Origin: Lentzea xinjiangensis
Lineage (GTDB): Bacteria > Actinomycetota > Actinomycetes > Mycobacteriales > Pseudonocardiaceae
NCBI RefSeq assembly: GCF_900110955.1
Contig: NZ_FOFR01000002.1
Span: 806,001-870,000 of the forward strand
Length of the DNA stretch: 64,000 nt
Direction of reading: 5' to 3'
In this document: positions 45,155 through 53,750 of the stretch, one piece after another
Layout: the number at the start of each line of letters is the position of its first letter
How positions within the stretch are numbered: the stretch's first letter is position 1
Translations under genes and position numbers: made by a program
The notes under the pieces: model-generated
What the model saw: only the letters and a program-made list of their open reading frames with translations
Databases searched by the model: none
Told to the model about the DNA's origin: nothing

Positions 45155-46492
45155 ATGACACGGCTCCTGCGTGGGGTTATGTCCGCAGTGCTGCTGTTGC
45201 CGCTCATCGCCGTCCCCTCGGCCCACGCCACGGCCGACGCGCGGGGGAAGGCGGAGTTCGCGGTGACCACCACCGCCACGAACGTCGCGGCTCGCAGCGA
45301 CCGGCGCCCGGTCGCGGGCGGGGTGCACGACCGCGAGGCCGGGAAGACCTTCATCTCGTGGGCGGGCCGGTACGAGGACAGCTACGTCCAGTCGTACGAC
45401 CACCGCGGGGCCACCTGGTCCGCGCCCAACCGGATCGCGGACGGTGACTCGGACGCGCACAACTACCCCACCCTGGTCCAGGCGCGGGACGGGCACCTGC
45501 TCGTCTTCCGCGGCATGCACAACGTCGAGCTGCGCATGTCCCGTTCGCCCCGGCCGCACTCGGCGGACGGCGTCTGGGAGGAAACGGTGATTTCGAAGAA
45601 CGCGGCCACGTACCCGATGCCGTTCGTCACCAGGGACGGCACGATCTACGTCTTCTTCCGCGAGACGACCGGTGACCTCGACCCGACGGTCCCGACCGAC
45701 ACGCGCCCGATGCTCTACGTCGTGTCGAAGGACAACGGCAGGACGTGGAAGACGTCCACGGAGCTGACGGGCCACAGGTTCGCGATCGGCTCGACGTCCC
45801 GCGCGGACAACATGAACGAGATCTACATCGGTCAGCTCCGCCTGGAGGACTCCGGCCGGGTGCGCATCGTCTACACGCTCGCCGGCGGCGGTCCCGAGGG
45901 CAACAAGCACGACCGCTACCACCGCAACGTCTACTACGTGTCGTTCGACCCGGGGAACCTGCACTTCTACTCGGCGTCCGGCCGGGACCTGGGCACCCAG
46001 GTCGACGACGCCGACCAGGAGCAGCACCTGAAGGTCGCGGAAACCCCGCTGACCATTCCCGGCGGCGTGAAGTCCCCTGACTACATCCAGCTCGTGGGCG
46101 CGACGCTCGGCAGGCCGTTCGTGCTGTGGTTCATGGGAGACCCGGACCTGGGGCCGCTGCGCAACCACATGTCCACGTGGAACGGCCGGTCGTGGGAGAC
46201 CAGGGAGGTCGCCCGCGGCCTGCGCACGCGGGAGGTGGAACCGGTCGACCCGGTCACCTGGCGCGTCTACGCCACCGAGGACGGCAAGCCGAACGTCACC
46301 ACCTACCTGGTGCGGTTCGGTCGCACGTGGACGCAGGAGGCCGTGATCCCGACGGCCAAGCCGGTGCAGCGCGTCGAGGTCGTGCAGAACTTCCGCGACC
46401 CGGCTCGCGCGATCTTCTCCGGCGAGTCCTCGCAACGGGACGTCGCGGTCGCCGACGGTGACATCACGGTGGCGGGTCTGCGCCGTCGTTAG
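45155..46492 (+). CDS. secreted BNR-repeat protein
   Basis: A 445-residue secreted protein. The signal peptide (SAVLLLPLIAVPSAHA) is cleaved near residue 26. The rest resembles BNR_4-type beta-propellers: AGKTFISWAGRYEDSYVQSY, DAHNYPTLVQARDGHLLVF and SKDNGRTWKTSTEL (an Asp-box-like turn). BNR_4 proteins include polysaccharide lyases and neuraminidase-like proteins; substrate and catalysis are not evident. CAGGAGG lies 12 nt before the ATG. A terminator follows it. Confidence 0.75.
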   Translation: MTRLLRGVMSAVLLLPLIAVPSAHATADARGKAEFAVTTTATNVAARSDRRPVAGGVHDREAGKTFISWAGRYEDSYVQSYDHRGATWSAPNRIADGDSDAHNYPTLVQARDGHLLVFRGMHNVELRMSRSPRPHSADGVWEETVISKNAATYPMPFVTRDGTIYVFFRETTGDLDPTVPTDTRPMLYVVSKDNGRTWKTSTELTGHRFAIGSTSRADNMNEIYIGQLRLEDSGRVRIVYTLAGGGPEGNKHDRYHRNVYYVSFDPGNLHFYSASGRDLGTQVDDADQEQHLKVAETPLTIPGGVKSPDYIQLVGATLGRPFVLWFMGDPDLGPLRNHMSTWNGRSWETREVARGLRTREVEPVDPVTWRVYATEDGKPNVTTYLVRFGRTWTQEAVIPTAKPVQRVEVVQNFRDPARAIFSGESSQRDVAVADGDITVAGLRRR

Positions 46493-46506
46493 TCACCGGA
46501 ACGGCA

Positions 46507-46542
46507 AACGCCCCCAGGACCGGCGCGGACCCTGGGGGCGTT
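46507..46542. terminator. bidirectional terminator between the BNR and TQXA genes
   Basis: AACGCCCCCAGG pairs with CCTGGGGGCGTT (12 bp) around a 12-nt loop, between two convergent genes, followed by TTCGT. Confidence 0.75.
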
Positions 46543-46563
46543 CGTCTAGGGGGTGCCTACCGC

Positions 46564-47790
46564 TCAGGCACCGGCCTTCTTGCGGCGCACGAAGAACAGC
46601 GCACCGGCACCGGCGCCGACGAGCACCAGGCCGCCGATGAGCGGCCACAGGATCGAGGCACCGGTCTGGGCGAGGTCCTCGTCACCGCTGCCGCCCGGAG
46701 CCGGGTTGGCCGGGGTGGTGGAGGACGACGGAGCAGGGGTCTCGGACGACGGCGTGGGCGTCGCGGTGGACGGCGCCGGGGAGGACGAGGTCGGCTGGGT
46801 CGGCACGACGCCGGCCTTCCAGTCGGCCTTGACCTCCTTCTGGACCTTGGCCTTCTGCGGCTGCGCGACGACGAGCGACTGCGCGACGTTGTCGTCCTGG
46901 CCGTTGTGCGCGACGAACAGGCGGCCCAGCGCGATCTCGGCCTGGGCCGAGAGCTTGAACGTGGCCTGGCCGTCCTTGGCGGCTTCCGGGACGCTCACGA
47001 AGAACTCGGAGACCTTGTCACCGGTGTCCTTGACCGCGAGCTCGTTGTTCTTCGGCATGGTGAACGGGTTGCCGGAGGCGTCGGTGACGGTGACGCCCTC
47101 GGGCAGCTTCGCGGTCAGCTTGACCTCGGAGGCCGTGGTCGTGACCTTGAAGGGGCCGATCTTCTGGCCGGGCTTGCCGGACTGGGTGAGCGGCTCGACC
47201 TCCAGGGTCGGCTTCGGCGTCTCCTTCTCGACCTGGGCGTCCGCGACGAGCTTCTTGTACAGCGCGACGACCTCGCGGTCGTTGTCCTTGTTGTCGACGT
47301 CGAGGTTGGCGTTGTCGGAGAAGTGCCAGAGCGCGGCCTGCGTGGCGGCGATGACGTCCTGCTTGTCGAGCTTGTCGACCTGGAAGGTCTTCCGGATCTC
47401 CTCGACCGACTTGTTCGGGTAGGACCGGTTCAGGATCCAGAGGACCTTGCCGGGGTTGTCACCCTTGAACTTGGTGTTGGGGTTCGGGTGCTTGTCCCAC
47501 GGCACCTCCTTGAGGACGTCGCCGTCCTTGAGGGGGGTGGGCAGCTCGACGCAGTAGGCGAGGACGTTGGTGCGGTCCTTGTCGTCCTCGATGCGGAGCT
47601 TGATGACCGAGGTGTCCTGCTTCTGCGGCTGCTCGCCCTGCTTGGCCGCCTTGAGCCACACGTTGTGGCCCTGCTCCTGGCCACCGCGGTCCGGCGTGAT
47701 CTTGATGTCGGCGTGGGCGGGAAGCGCCGAGAACGACAGGGCGGCGGTGGCGCCGAGCAGCGCCGTGCCGATCCTCAACCGGGAAGCCAT
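46564..47790 (-). CDS. TQXA-domain thioester adhesin with sortase signal
   Basis: A secreted, cell-wall-attached protein of 408 residues. A signal peptide ends at LPAHA (about residue 27). The thioester (TQXA) domain carries the cysteine in LAYCVEL and the glutamine in ATQAALWHFSD, the pair that forms a Cys-Gln thioester able to bind host or surface amines. A Ser/Thr/Pro-rich stalk precedes the sorting signal LAQTG, a hydrophobic helix and RRKKAGA. The LAXTG form fits class E sortases; no sortase is in the window. The upstream region is unusually long and AT-richer. Confidence 0.9.
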   Translation of the reverse strand: MASRLRIGTALLGATAALSFSALPAHADIKITPDRGGQEQGHNVWLKAAKQGEQPQKQDTSVIKLRIEDDKDRTNVLAYCVELPTPLKDGDVLKEVPWDKHPNPNTKFKGDNPGKVLWILNRSYPNKSVEEIRKTFQVDKLDKQDVIAATQAALWHFSDNANLDVDNKDNDREVVALYKKLVADAQVEKETPKPTLEVEPLTQSGKPGQKIGPFKVTTTASEVKLTAKLPEGVTVTDASGNPFTMPKNNELAVKDTGDKVSEFFVSVPEAAKDGQATFKLSAQAEIALGRLFVAHNGQDDNVAQSLVVAQPQKAKVQKEVKADWKAGVVPTQPTSSSPAPSTATPTPSSETPAPSSSTTPANPAPGGSGDEDLAQTGASILWPLIGGLVLVGAGAGALFFVRRKKAGA

Positions 47791-48097
47791 GGGTCTCCTT
47801 GCTCACTGAAATTAGCCCGAACGCGGCGGGAAGTCGTCATCCGTCGGGACGGTCGGCACGTCGCGATCGACACTGAACCGACAGGAAGCGAGCCGGACAC
47901 TAACCGATGGGGTGACACCCGGCAGAGTGAGGTACGGACACAGTCCATACCGGACGTGATCAGCGCAAACTTTCTCGCGGCGTCCACAGTGGATAGGCGC
48001 GCGATGCATTGATTTTGTCAGGTGACGTTAGATTCGTTGCAAAACAGTTATCTGCCACCGCGTCCGCTACGGACAGCGGGCGGCAACGGTTCAACGA
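47791..48097. other. 307-bp intergenic region upstream of the TQXA gene
   Basis: No gene seen. It is AT-richer than its surroundings around 47990-48060 and contains a TCCACAGTGGA palindrome near 47990. It probably holds the promoter and leader of the adhesin gene and the 3' end of the methyltransferase transcript. Confidence 0.5.
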
Positions 48098-49303
48098 TCA
48101 GGCGACCAATTCTGTGAGTTCCACCGGACGAATGTCACCGGGACGCAGCGAGGTGCCGCGCAGGCACATCTCGCGGGGCTCGGGACGGCGGCCGGTGAGA
48201 ATCCACCGGGTGAGCCCGGCCAACTGGTAGGCGATCAACGGCGGAACGGCGTCACCGACGTGCCGGTAGGCGTTCCCGAGAATCGAGACGTCGAACCTGA
48301 ACTGCCTCGGGAACCCCTGCAGCAGAGCCATCTCCCGGACCGTGCAGAGCCGGTGCTGCACCGGGTGGGCGTACCGCCCGTTTCCGACGTGACCGCATTC
48401 CCTCTTGATCGTCCGCGCCGGTTCGTCCCACCACATCCGGCCGTAGACGTCGGGGTGCGAACCCCAGTTCTGCTGTTCGACGATCTTGCGTTGTGCCGGG
48501 TTCAACAACTCGGCGGTCTCCGGTGAGCGGAGCAGATCAGCCCACGATCCGCCGTTCGCCGGAATGGCGCGCATTCTTTCCAGGCTGCGGTCCTGGGAAA
48601 AAGTGGGCGAAACGTGAATGGGATCTTCCGGGTGCGCCTGCCCGGCGGCCACGACCGGGAGCTTCCCGATCGCCCGCCGGACCGTGATCGCGGACGGGCG
48701 GATGACCCGGCCCGCCCACAGGTCGTCCAGCGTCAGCAGCGGCAGACCGGCGTCGACGGCCACCATCAGCGTCCGCTCGCGGAGCTGCGGCAGGCCGTAC
48801 CTGGACAGCATGTGCGTGCCACCGGCGACGGAGTACCCGATCCGGGTGAGCTCCTCGGCGAGGCTGTCGAAGTGGTGGCGCTGCTTGCCCTTGGCGAGCT
48901 CGCGGGCGTTCTCGACGAGCACGACCTTCGGGCGCAGCTCCTGCGCGTAGACCGCGATCCGGCCCACCAGCGAGTTGCGCGGGTCGTCGCGCAGGTGGTT
49001 CTGCGAGGTGATCCGGCTGAAGCCCGAGCACGGCGGGCAGGCCAGCAGCACGTCCAGCTCGCCCCGCCGCAGGCCCCAGACCTCGCGCAACGCCGACGGC
49101 GAGACCTTCGCGAGGTCGACCTCCAGCGGGTCGACGCCGATGTTCGCGCGGTACGTGTCGTTGCAGCGCAACGAACCGAGCTTCGAGCTGGGCTTGCCGA
49201 TCTGCGCGTCGGCGGCGCCGACCACCCGGAAGTCGCGGTGGGCGTGGAAGCCGAAGCTCATGCCGCCCGCACCCGAGAAGATGTCGGCCACCGAGAAGGA
49301 CAC
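48098..49303 (-). CDS. DNA cytosine-5 methyltransferase, solitary
   Basis: A 401-residue m5C methyltransferase: motif I ADIFSGAGGMSFGF, motif IV ACPPCSGFS with the catalytic cysteine, motif VI ENARELAKG, motif VIII LPQLRERTLMV and motif X GNAYRHVGDAVPP. The target-recognition region lies around residues 215-300. No restriction endonuclease gene is adjacent. TACGAT is 6 nt before the GTG start (leaderless). It may be an orphan regulatory methylase; the recognition sequence is unknown. Confidence 0.92.
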   Translation of the reverse strand: MSFSVADIFSGAGGMSFGFHAHRDFRVVGAADAQIGKPSSKLGSLRCNDTYRANIGVDPLEVDLAKVSPSALREVWGLRRGELDVLLACPPCSGFSRITSQNHLRDDPRNSLVGRIAVYAQELRPKVVLVENARELAKGKQRHHFDSLAEELTRIGYSVAGGTHMLSRYGLPQLRERTLMVAVDAGLPLLTLDDLWAGRVIRPSAITVRRAIGKLPVVAAGQAHPEDPIHVSPTFSQDRSLERMRAIPANGGSWADLLRSPETAELLNPAQRKIVEQQNWGSHPDVYGRMWWDEPARTIKRECGHVGNGRYAHPVQHRLCTVREMALLQGFPRQFRFDVSILGNAYRHVGDAVPPLIAYQLAGLTRWILTGRRPEPREMCLRGTSLRPGDIRPVELTELVA

Positions 49304-49309
49304 GGCGAG

Positions 49310-49315
49310 ATCGTA
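49310..49315 (-). promoter_or_regulatory. -10 element TACGAT of the methyltransferase gene, leaderless
   Basis: TACGAT on the minus strand is followed after 6 nt by GTG 49303. Confidence 0.5.
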
Positions 49316-49365
49316 CGGGCGAGGCTCCGAGGCGGTTTCCCTGCCATCCCGTACCTTTCCGCCCT

Positions 49366-50124
49366 ATGGAGCTGCCGCGTGCCTGGCAACGGCCTGACCC
49401 GTTGCGCGGACTCGACAGGATTTCGTGGGTGGAGGTCTACGACGGCCGCGGTGGCGCCGGCCGGATGCCCCGTCTGCTGCGCTCCCTGATGGACACCGAC
49501 GCCGGCGTGCGCCTGGACGCGCTCTCCACCATCGCCGACCGCCTCCTGACCGACGACACGGTCTCCGAGGCCTCGTTCTGCGCCGTGCCGTTCCTGGTGG
49601 AGCTGGGAGCGTCCTACAAGGTCGCCGCGGACGTGCGCGATCGGGTGATCTTCCTGCTGGCCGCGATGGCGCTGGCGGGCAAGGGGTTCACCGAGCAGGG
49701 CCGGCGCACGCACCGCCGCTGGAACGCCCTGGGCCGTGAGCTGCCGCGGACCGCGCCGGACTGGCTGACGCAGACCCGCCACGCCGTCGCCCAGGGCGCG
49801 CCGAAGATCTTCGAGGCGCTCGCGTCCGAACGGGTCGCGTGCCTCGTCGCGCTGGCGTGCGCGGTGCCGGAGAGGCTGCCGCCGTTCGTCGTCGGGCTGG
49901 TGCAGGAGATGATCGACCTGCCCGGCGAGGCCGAGCTGTCGGACGCCGCCGAGATCGCCGTGGCGCTGCTCAAGCGGTCGCCGGAGCTGCTCGTCGTGGA
50001 CCGCCCGAAGGTGCTCGGCGAGGGGCTGGTGCGCCCGGCTCACCAGCCCCGCGAGGTCGCCGCCGCCCTGATGGGCTACCGGTTCGCCCTCGCCTCCGCG
50101 TACGGCGACGAGGGCGCCTGGTAG
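49366..50124 (+). CDS. HEAT-repeat-like protein, unrecognised
   Basis: A 252-residue all-helical protein. Repeating amphipathic helix pairs (LLRSLMDTDAGVRLDALSTI, FCAVPFLVELGASYKVAADV, RDRVIFLLAAMALAG) suggest HEAT/ARM-like repeats. It is divergent from the methyltransferase with a 62-bp gap, so the two may share a control region. No enzymatic motif is visible. Confidence 0.65.
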   Translation: MELPRAWQRPDPLRGLDRISWVEVYDGRGGAGRMPRLLRSLMDTDAGVRLDALSTIADRLLTDDTVSEASFCAVPFLVELGASYKVAADVRDRVIFLLAAMALAGKGFTEQGRRTHRRWNALGRELPRTAPDWLTQTRHAVAQGAPKIFEALASERVACLVALACAVPERLPPFVVGLVQEMIDLPGEAELSDAAEIAVALLKRSPELLVVDRPKVLGEGLVRPAHQPREVAAALMGYRFALASAYGDEGAW

Positions 50125-50130
50125 GACTGC

Positions 50131-51558
50131 CTAGGCGATCACGGCCTCTTCGAAGGACTCCTCGACCTCGGCGACGTCCTCGACCGCGATCGCGGGTTCC
50201 AGGGCGCCCAGGCCCGTCCCCCACTCCTGGTCGGCCAGCGCGAACGCCGCGACTGTCAGCGCCGCCACCGGGGCGCCGACGGGCATGTTCTCGCGGTGCA
50301 GGTCGAGGTCCAGCCTGCCGCCGATCGGCGACGGGCTCAGCCGCAGCGTGGCGTGCGCGGGCTCGTCCGCGTGCGCCAGGCGGCAGGCCCAGCCGGTGAA
50401 GACCACGCGGCGCTCGTCCACCTCGGTCGGCTGCACGGCGCGCACGTTGGCGCCGACCGCGCCGGAGCGGTGGTTGTCCGCGGCCTGCAGGACGACCTCC
50501 TCGAACTCCATCGAGGAGATGCCGAGGTCCCAGCCGGCGACCAGGGCGACCTGCACGAGCGAGAGCGGCAGCGTCGGGACGGCGTCCTCGAAGCAGACCA
50601 TCGCGCCGCCGTAGCGGGTGTTGATCTCGGTCGGCAGGAAGCCGTCCTCGGTCGCGATGCCGTCCAGAGTGAACGTGCCGCGGTAGCCGACGGTCCCGCG
50701 CAGGTGCTCGCCGACGCGGCGGGCCAGGTTGCGCATCTCGTCGCGGATCCACACGGGCGGGTCGTAGTACGACGCGCAGCCCGCGTAGAGGAACTTGGCC
50801 TGGCCCTGGCGGCGCGGCACGACCATCTCGATCGGGCGCAGCACCGCGGTGCCGTCGGGGAACACGATGCCGTGCACGCTCACCGGGATGCCTTCCAGGA
50901 ACGGCATCACGCGCACCTGCTCGCACTTGGGGGCGAGCACCTCGAAGGCCTCCTTGGCCTCCTCGTAGGACCGCACGCGGCGCACGAAGTTCGCGCCGCC
51001 GTTGATCGCGGGACCGTCACCCGACCAGACGACGCCCGCGCCGCGGTCCAGGATCTCCGAGGCGCCCCACAGGCGTTCGAAGTCGAGGTCGAACACCATC
51101 GCGGGCGCGCGGCGGGCGCTGAGCTCGTCCCAGAGCGCGTCGATGGTGGTCTTGTTCTCCAGCTCGACCCACGAGTGCTCGCGCGCGTTGATGACCGGCC
51201 GGCCCTCGAACGTGCTGATCTCGTTGTAGGGCGTGCTGATCACGACGGCTTCCGCGGCCGGGTCGAAGTCCCGCAGGACCGCCCTGACCTCGGCACCGGG
51301 CTTGGCCAGCAGCTTGCCGAGGCGGCGCTGCTCGACGGCGACGAAGCCGCCCTTGATGCCCAGCGACACCCAGCGCGCGATCACGGAATCATGCAGCGGC
51401 GCATGATCGTCGGTATCGAGCACGAGCGTATGGCGGGCGCCGAGCGCATGGAGCTCATGCGCGCGCTTTGCCAGACGCGTGCCACCGGCCAGCACGACGA
51501 GCCGGTCACCGAACAACCTGCCGAGGCGCTCGTTGAGCGCTGCGAGAACATGATTCAT
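50131..51558 (-). CDS. ATP-grasp ligase-like protein
   Basis: A 475-residue ATP-grasp enzyme. The central region has an ATP-binding loop-like NGGANFVRRVRSYEEAKEA, and the C-terminal half carries YRGTFTLDGIATEDGFLPTE followed by INTRYGGAM, the metal-binding Glu/Asn motif. ATP-grasp enzymes couple a carboxylate to an amine; here neither partner gene nor substrate is evident. The ATG at 51558 is preferred because the upstream frame is not coding-like. The next gene on this strand is small and unknown. Confidence 0.8.
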   Translation of the reverse strand: MNHVLAALNERLGRLFGDRLVVLAGGTRLAKRAHELHALGARHTLVLDTDDHAPLHDSVIARWVSLGIKGGFVAVEQRRLGKLLAKPGAEVRAVLRDFDPAAEAVVISTPYNEISTFEGRPVINAREHSWVELENKTTIDALWDELSARRAPAMVFDLDFERLWGASEILDRGAGVVWSGDGPAINGGANFVRRVRSYEEAKEAFEVLAPKCEQVRVMPFLEGIPVSVHGIVFPDGTAVLRPIEMVVPRRQGQAKFLYAGCASYYDPPVWIRDEMRNLARRVGEHLRGTVGYRGTFTLDGIATEDGFLPTEINTRYGGAMVCFEDAVPTLPLSLVQVALVAGWDLGISSMEFEEVVLQAADNHRSGAVGANVRAVQPTEVDERRVVFTGWACRLAHADEPAHATLRLSPSPIGGRLDLDLHRENMPVGAPVAALTVAAFALADQEWGTGLGALEPAIAVEDVAEVEESFEEAVIA

Positions 51559-51597
51559 CGCCGAGAACCCGCTTTGAGAGAAGCAGAAGGATGCGAC

Positions 51598-51611
51598 CGG
51601 CGATCGCCGGG
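51598..51611. repeat. palindrome CCGGCGATCGCCGG upstream of the ATP-grasp gene
   Basis: A perfect 14-bp palindrome about 40 bp upstream of the ATP-grasp start; possibly an operator. Confidence 0.35.
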
Positions 51612-51740
51612 TGACGCGTAGCGTAGAGCCACCCGGTGTGCGTGTCGAAGCACGGTCCGGCAACAGCCGGATGAATGTTGCGGCGGGCCTGTCGGCGCGG
51701 GCCTCGCGGCCGGGGGACCCGGCGGTGGTCCCGGTGCGCG

Positions 51741-51968
51741 CTAGGAGCGGGCCGCGTCCCGAAGGACCTGGTCAACGCGGTTGAGGAAGCTGCGCCGGGG
51801 ATTGACCGAGGGCAACGGCGCGGTGAGCTCTGCGGGACCGGGCGCGGGTGCGGCTCCCACGATCTCGGCCACGTTGCGCAGGAACTCCTGCCGCTTGAAC
51901 TCGTGCACGGCGTGGTCGTGCAGGAGCCCGGCGATGCTTGTGTGCACAGCGCGATGGGGGTAACTCAC
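51741..51968 (-). CDS. small hypothetical protein
   Basis: A 75-codon frame starting with GTG: SYPHRAVHTSIAGLLHDHAV, EFKRQEFLRNVAEIVG, an Ala/Pro stretch and SFLNRVDQVLRDAARS. Amphipathic helices and GC-rich third positions support coding. No family is recognised. It fills most of the gap between the ATP-grasp gene and the divergent epimerase gene. Confidence 0.45.
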   Translation of the reverse strand: MSYPHRAVHTSIAGLLHDHAVHEFKRQEFLRNVAEIVGAAPAPGPAELTAPLPSVNPRRSFLNRVDQVLRDAARS

Positions 51969-52001
51969 TCGTGTGTTATCGGCGCACCCGATCGCGACCT
52001 T

Positions 52002-52007
52002 TAGGGT
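52002..52007 (+). promoter_or_regulatory. -10 element TAGGGT, leaderless
   Basis: TAGGGT is followed after 6 nt by the GTG of the epimerase gene at 52014. Confidence 0.5.
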
Positions 52008-52013
52008 CAACTC

Positions 52014-52871
52014 GTGCGAGTTCTAGTGACCGGTGCCACTGGGTACGTCGGCCGCGCCGTGGTGCGTGAGCTGCGGGTTCACGGCCATGAACCGGTTCCG
52101 TTCCGGCAGCGCCTCTCCGACCCGTTCGAGTTGCCCGAGACCGACGCCGTGGTCCACCTGGCGGCCGCGGCCCGCGTGCGCGAGTCGTTCCTCGACCCGC
52201 TCCCGTACTACGAGACGAACGTGGCCGGGACGCTGAACCTGCTGAAAGCGTTGAAGGACCAGCCTTTGGTGTTCGCGTCCACCGGTGGGGTGTACCGGCC
52301 CTCCAACTCGCCGCTGACGGAGGAGTCCGTGCGGGAGCCCTCCTCCCCGTACGCCGCGACGAAGGCCGCCGCCGAGGACCTCGTGGCGTGGGCGGCGCGG
52401 TCGGGCCGGATCGGGGCGACCACGCTCCGTCTCTTCAACGTCGCCGGAGGGGGTGATACCGACACCACTCGGGTGATCACGCGCGCTGTCGCGTCGGCCG
52501 CCGGGACGGTGCCGGGCATGGAGGTCTACGGCGACGGCACGGCCGTGCGCGACTTCGTGCACGTGCGCGATGTTGCCGCTGCCTTCGTCGTGGCGCTGGA
52601 GAACTGCTCCGTGGGCACGTCGTCGGTCTACAACGTGGGCGGGACGCCCGCGTCCGTGCGGGACGTGCTGGCGACCGTCGAGGAGGTGACCGGGCGGTCG
52701 GTGGACGTGAGCTGGAAGCCCGCGCACCCCGGCGAGGTGCGGTTCCAGCGGGCCGACGTGTCGCGGCTGCGGGCGCTGGGCTGGGAGCCCCGTCACTCGT
52801 CCCTGGCGGAGATCGTCACCGACCAGTGGCGCGCTTCGGCACCGGCACCCGGTCCAGGTCCTTCGCGATGA
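52014..52871 (+). CDS. NAD-dependent epimerase/dehydratase
   Basis: A 285-residue extended SDR protein. The Rossmann motif is [13 protein letters not shown] (residues 5-17), the active-site serine/threonine is near [11 protein letters not shown], and the catalytic tyrosine and lysine are in [29 protein letters not shown] is the conserved motif of UDP-sugar 4-epimerases. It may be GalE-like, but the sugar is not determined. The last 56 bases overlap the convergent RNase Z gene. Confidence 0.88.
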   Translation: MRVLVTGATGYVGRAVVRELRVHGHEPVPFRQRLSDPFELPETDAVVHLAAAARVRESFLDPLPYYETNVAGTLNLLKALKDQPLVFASTGGVYRPSNSPLTEESVREPSSPYAATKAAAEDLVAWAARSGRIGATTLRLFNVAGGGDTDTTRVITRAVASAAGTVPGMEVYGDGTAVRDFVHVRDVAAAFVVALENCSVGTSSVYNVGGTPASVRDVLATVEEVTGRSVDVSWKPAHPGEVRFQRADVSRLRALGWEPRHSSLAEIVTDQWRASAPAPGPGPSR

Positions 52872-53727
52872 CGATCTCCCCGTCGAACTCCCGCGCCGCC
52901 TCGGCGTGGAACTCGGCCGGGTCGTCGTAGCGCTGGGAGAAGTGCGTGAGGACCAGCTTGCGGACGTTGGTCTCCCTGGCGACGCGGGCGGCCTGCTGGG
53001 CGGTCAGGTGGCCGTGGTCCCCGGCGAGCCGGGTGTCGCGGGCGAGGTAGGTCGACTCGATCACCAGCAGGTCGGCGTTGTCCGCGAGCTCGTAGACGTT
53101 GTCGCACAGCCGGGTGTCCATGACGAAGGCGAACCGCTGGCCCTTGCGCGGCTCGCTGACGTCCTCGAGCTTGACGCCGTCGAGCTCGCCCCGGCTCTGC
53201 AGCGCGCGCACCGCGGGGCCCTGGATGCCGTGGGCCGCGAGCTTGTCGGGCAGCATGCGGTGGCCGTCCGGTTCGACCAGCCGGTAGCCGAAGCTGTCGA
53301 TGCCGTGGTCGAGCCGGTAGGCCTCGATCGTCCCGAACCTGCCGGACGCGATCTCGCCGTCCCGCTCGACCGGCACCTCCTCGATGTCCGCGGCGTCGTG
53401 GAACGCGCTGGCGTGGCGGAGGCGTTCGAAGAAGTGGGCGCCCGACTTCGGGAAGTGCGCGTGCACGGTGTGCGGGACGCGGTCCAACGACAGCCGCTGC
53501 ACGATGCCGGGGACGCCGAGGCAGTGGTCGCCGTGGAAGTGGGTGATGCAGATCCGGGTGATGTCGCTCGCAGCCGCGCCCGACCGCAGGAGCTGCCGCT
53601 GGCTGCCGTCACCGGGGTCGAAGAGCAGGCCCTCGCCGTCCCACCTGAGCAGGTAGCCGTTGTGGTTGCGCTGGCGGGTGGGGACCTGGCTGGCCGTTCC
53701 CAGGACGATCAGTTCCCGGACTGTCAC
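52816..53727 (-). CDS. rnz: ribonuclease Z
   Basis: Endonuclease that removes the 3' trailer of pre-tRNAs. The 303-residue metallo-beta-lactamase-fold protein has the zinc motif [10 protein letters not shown] (about residues 62-71), [24 protein letters not shown] with a metal-ligand aspartate, and [15 protein letters not shown] with further histidines. It is a long-form enzyme without the flexible-arm glycines seen in E. coli. GTG start; TAACGT 6 nt upstream indicates a leaderless transcript, sharing a palindrome with the divergent gene. Confidence 0.93.
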   Translation of the reverse strand: MTVRELIVLGTASQVPTRQRNHNGYLLRWDGEGLLFDPGDGSQRQLLRSGAAASDITRICITHFHGDHCLGVPGIVQRLSLDRVPHTVHAHFPKSGAHFFERLRHASAFHDAADIEEVPVERDGEIASGRFGTIEAYRLDHGIDSFGYRLVEPDGHRMLPDKLAAHGIQGPAVRALQSRGELDGVKLEDVSEPRKGQRFAFVMDTRLCDNVYELADNADLLVIESTYLARDTRLAGDHGHLTAQQAARVARETNVRKLVLTHFSQRYDDPAEFHAEAAREFDGEIVIAKDLDRVPVPKRATGR

Positions 53728-53733
53728 CCCCTG

Positions 53734-53743
53734 ACGTTAACGT
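53734..53743. promoter_or_regulatory. shared palindromic -10 for two divergent leaderless genes
   Basis: The palindrome ACGTTAACGT gives TAACGT on both strands: 6 nt before the RNase Z GTG (53727, minus) and 7 nt before the serine-hydrolase ATG (53751, plus). Only 23 bp separate the two start codons. Confidence 0.6.
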
Positions 53744-53750
53744 CTGTCCC

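Noticed and set aside
47985-48000. DnaA box or replication-related site (TCCACAGTGGA)
   Set aside because: A single palindrome with no dnaA/dnaN or box cluster nearby; a similar sequence at 42145 lies inside a coding gene.
48098-50124. Restriction-modification system
   Set aside because: The methyltransferase is clear, but the neighbouring HEAT-like protein shows no nuclease motif.
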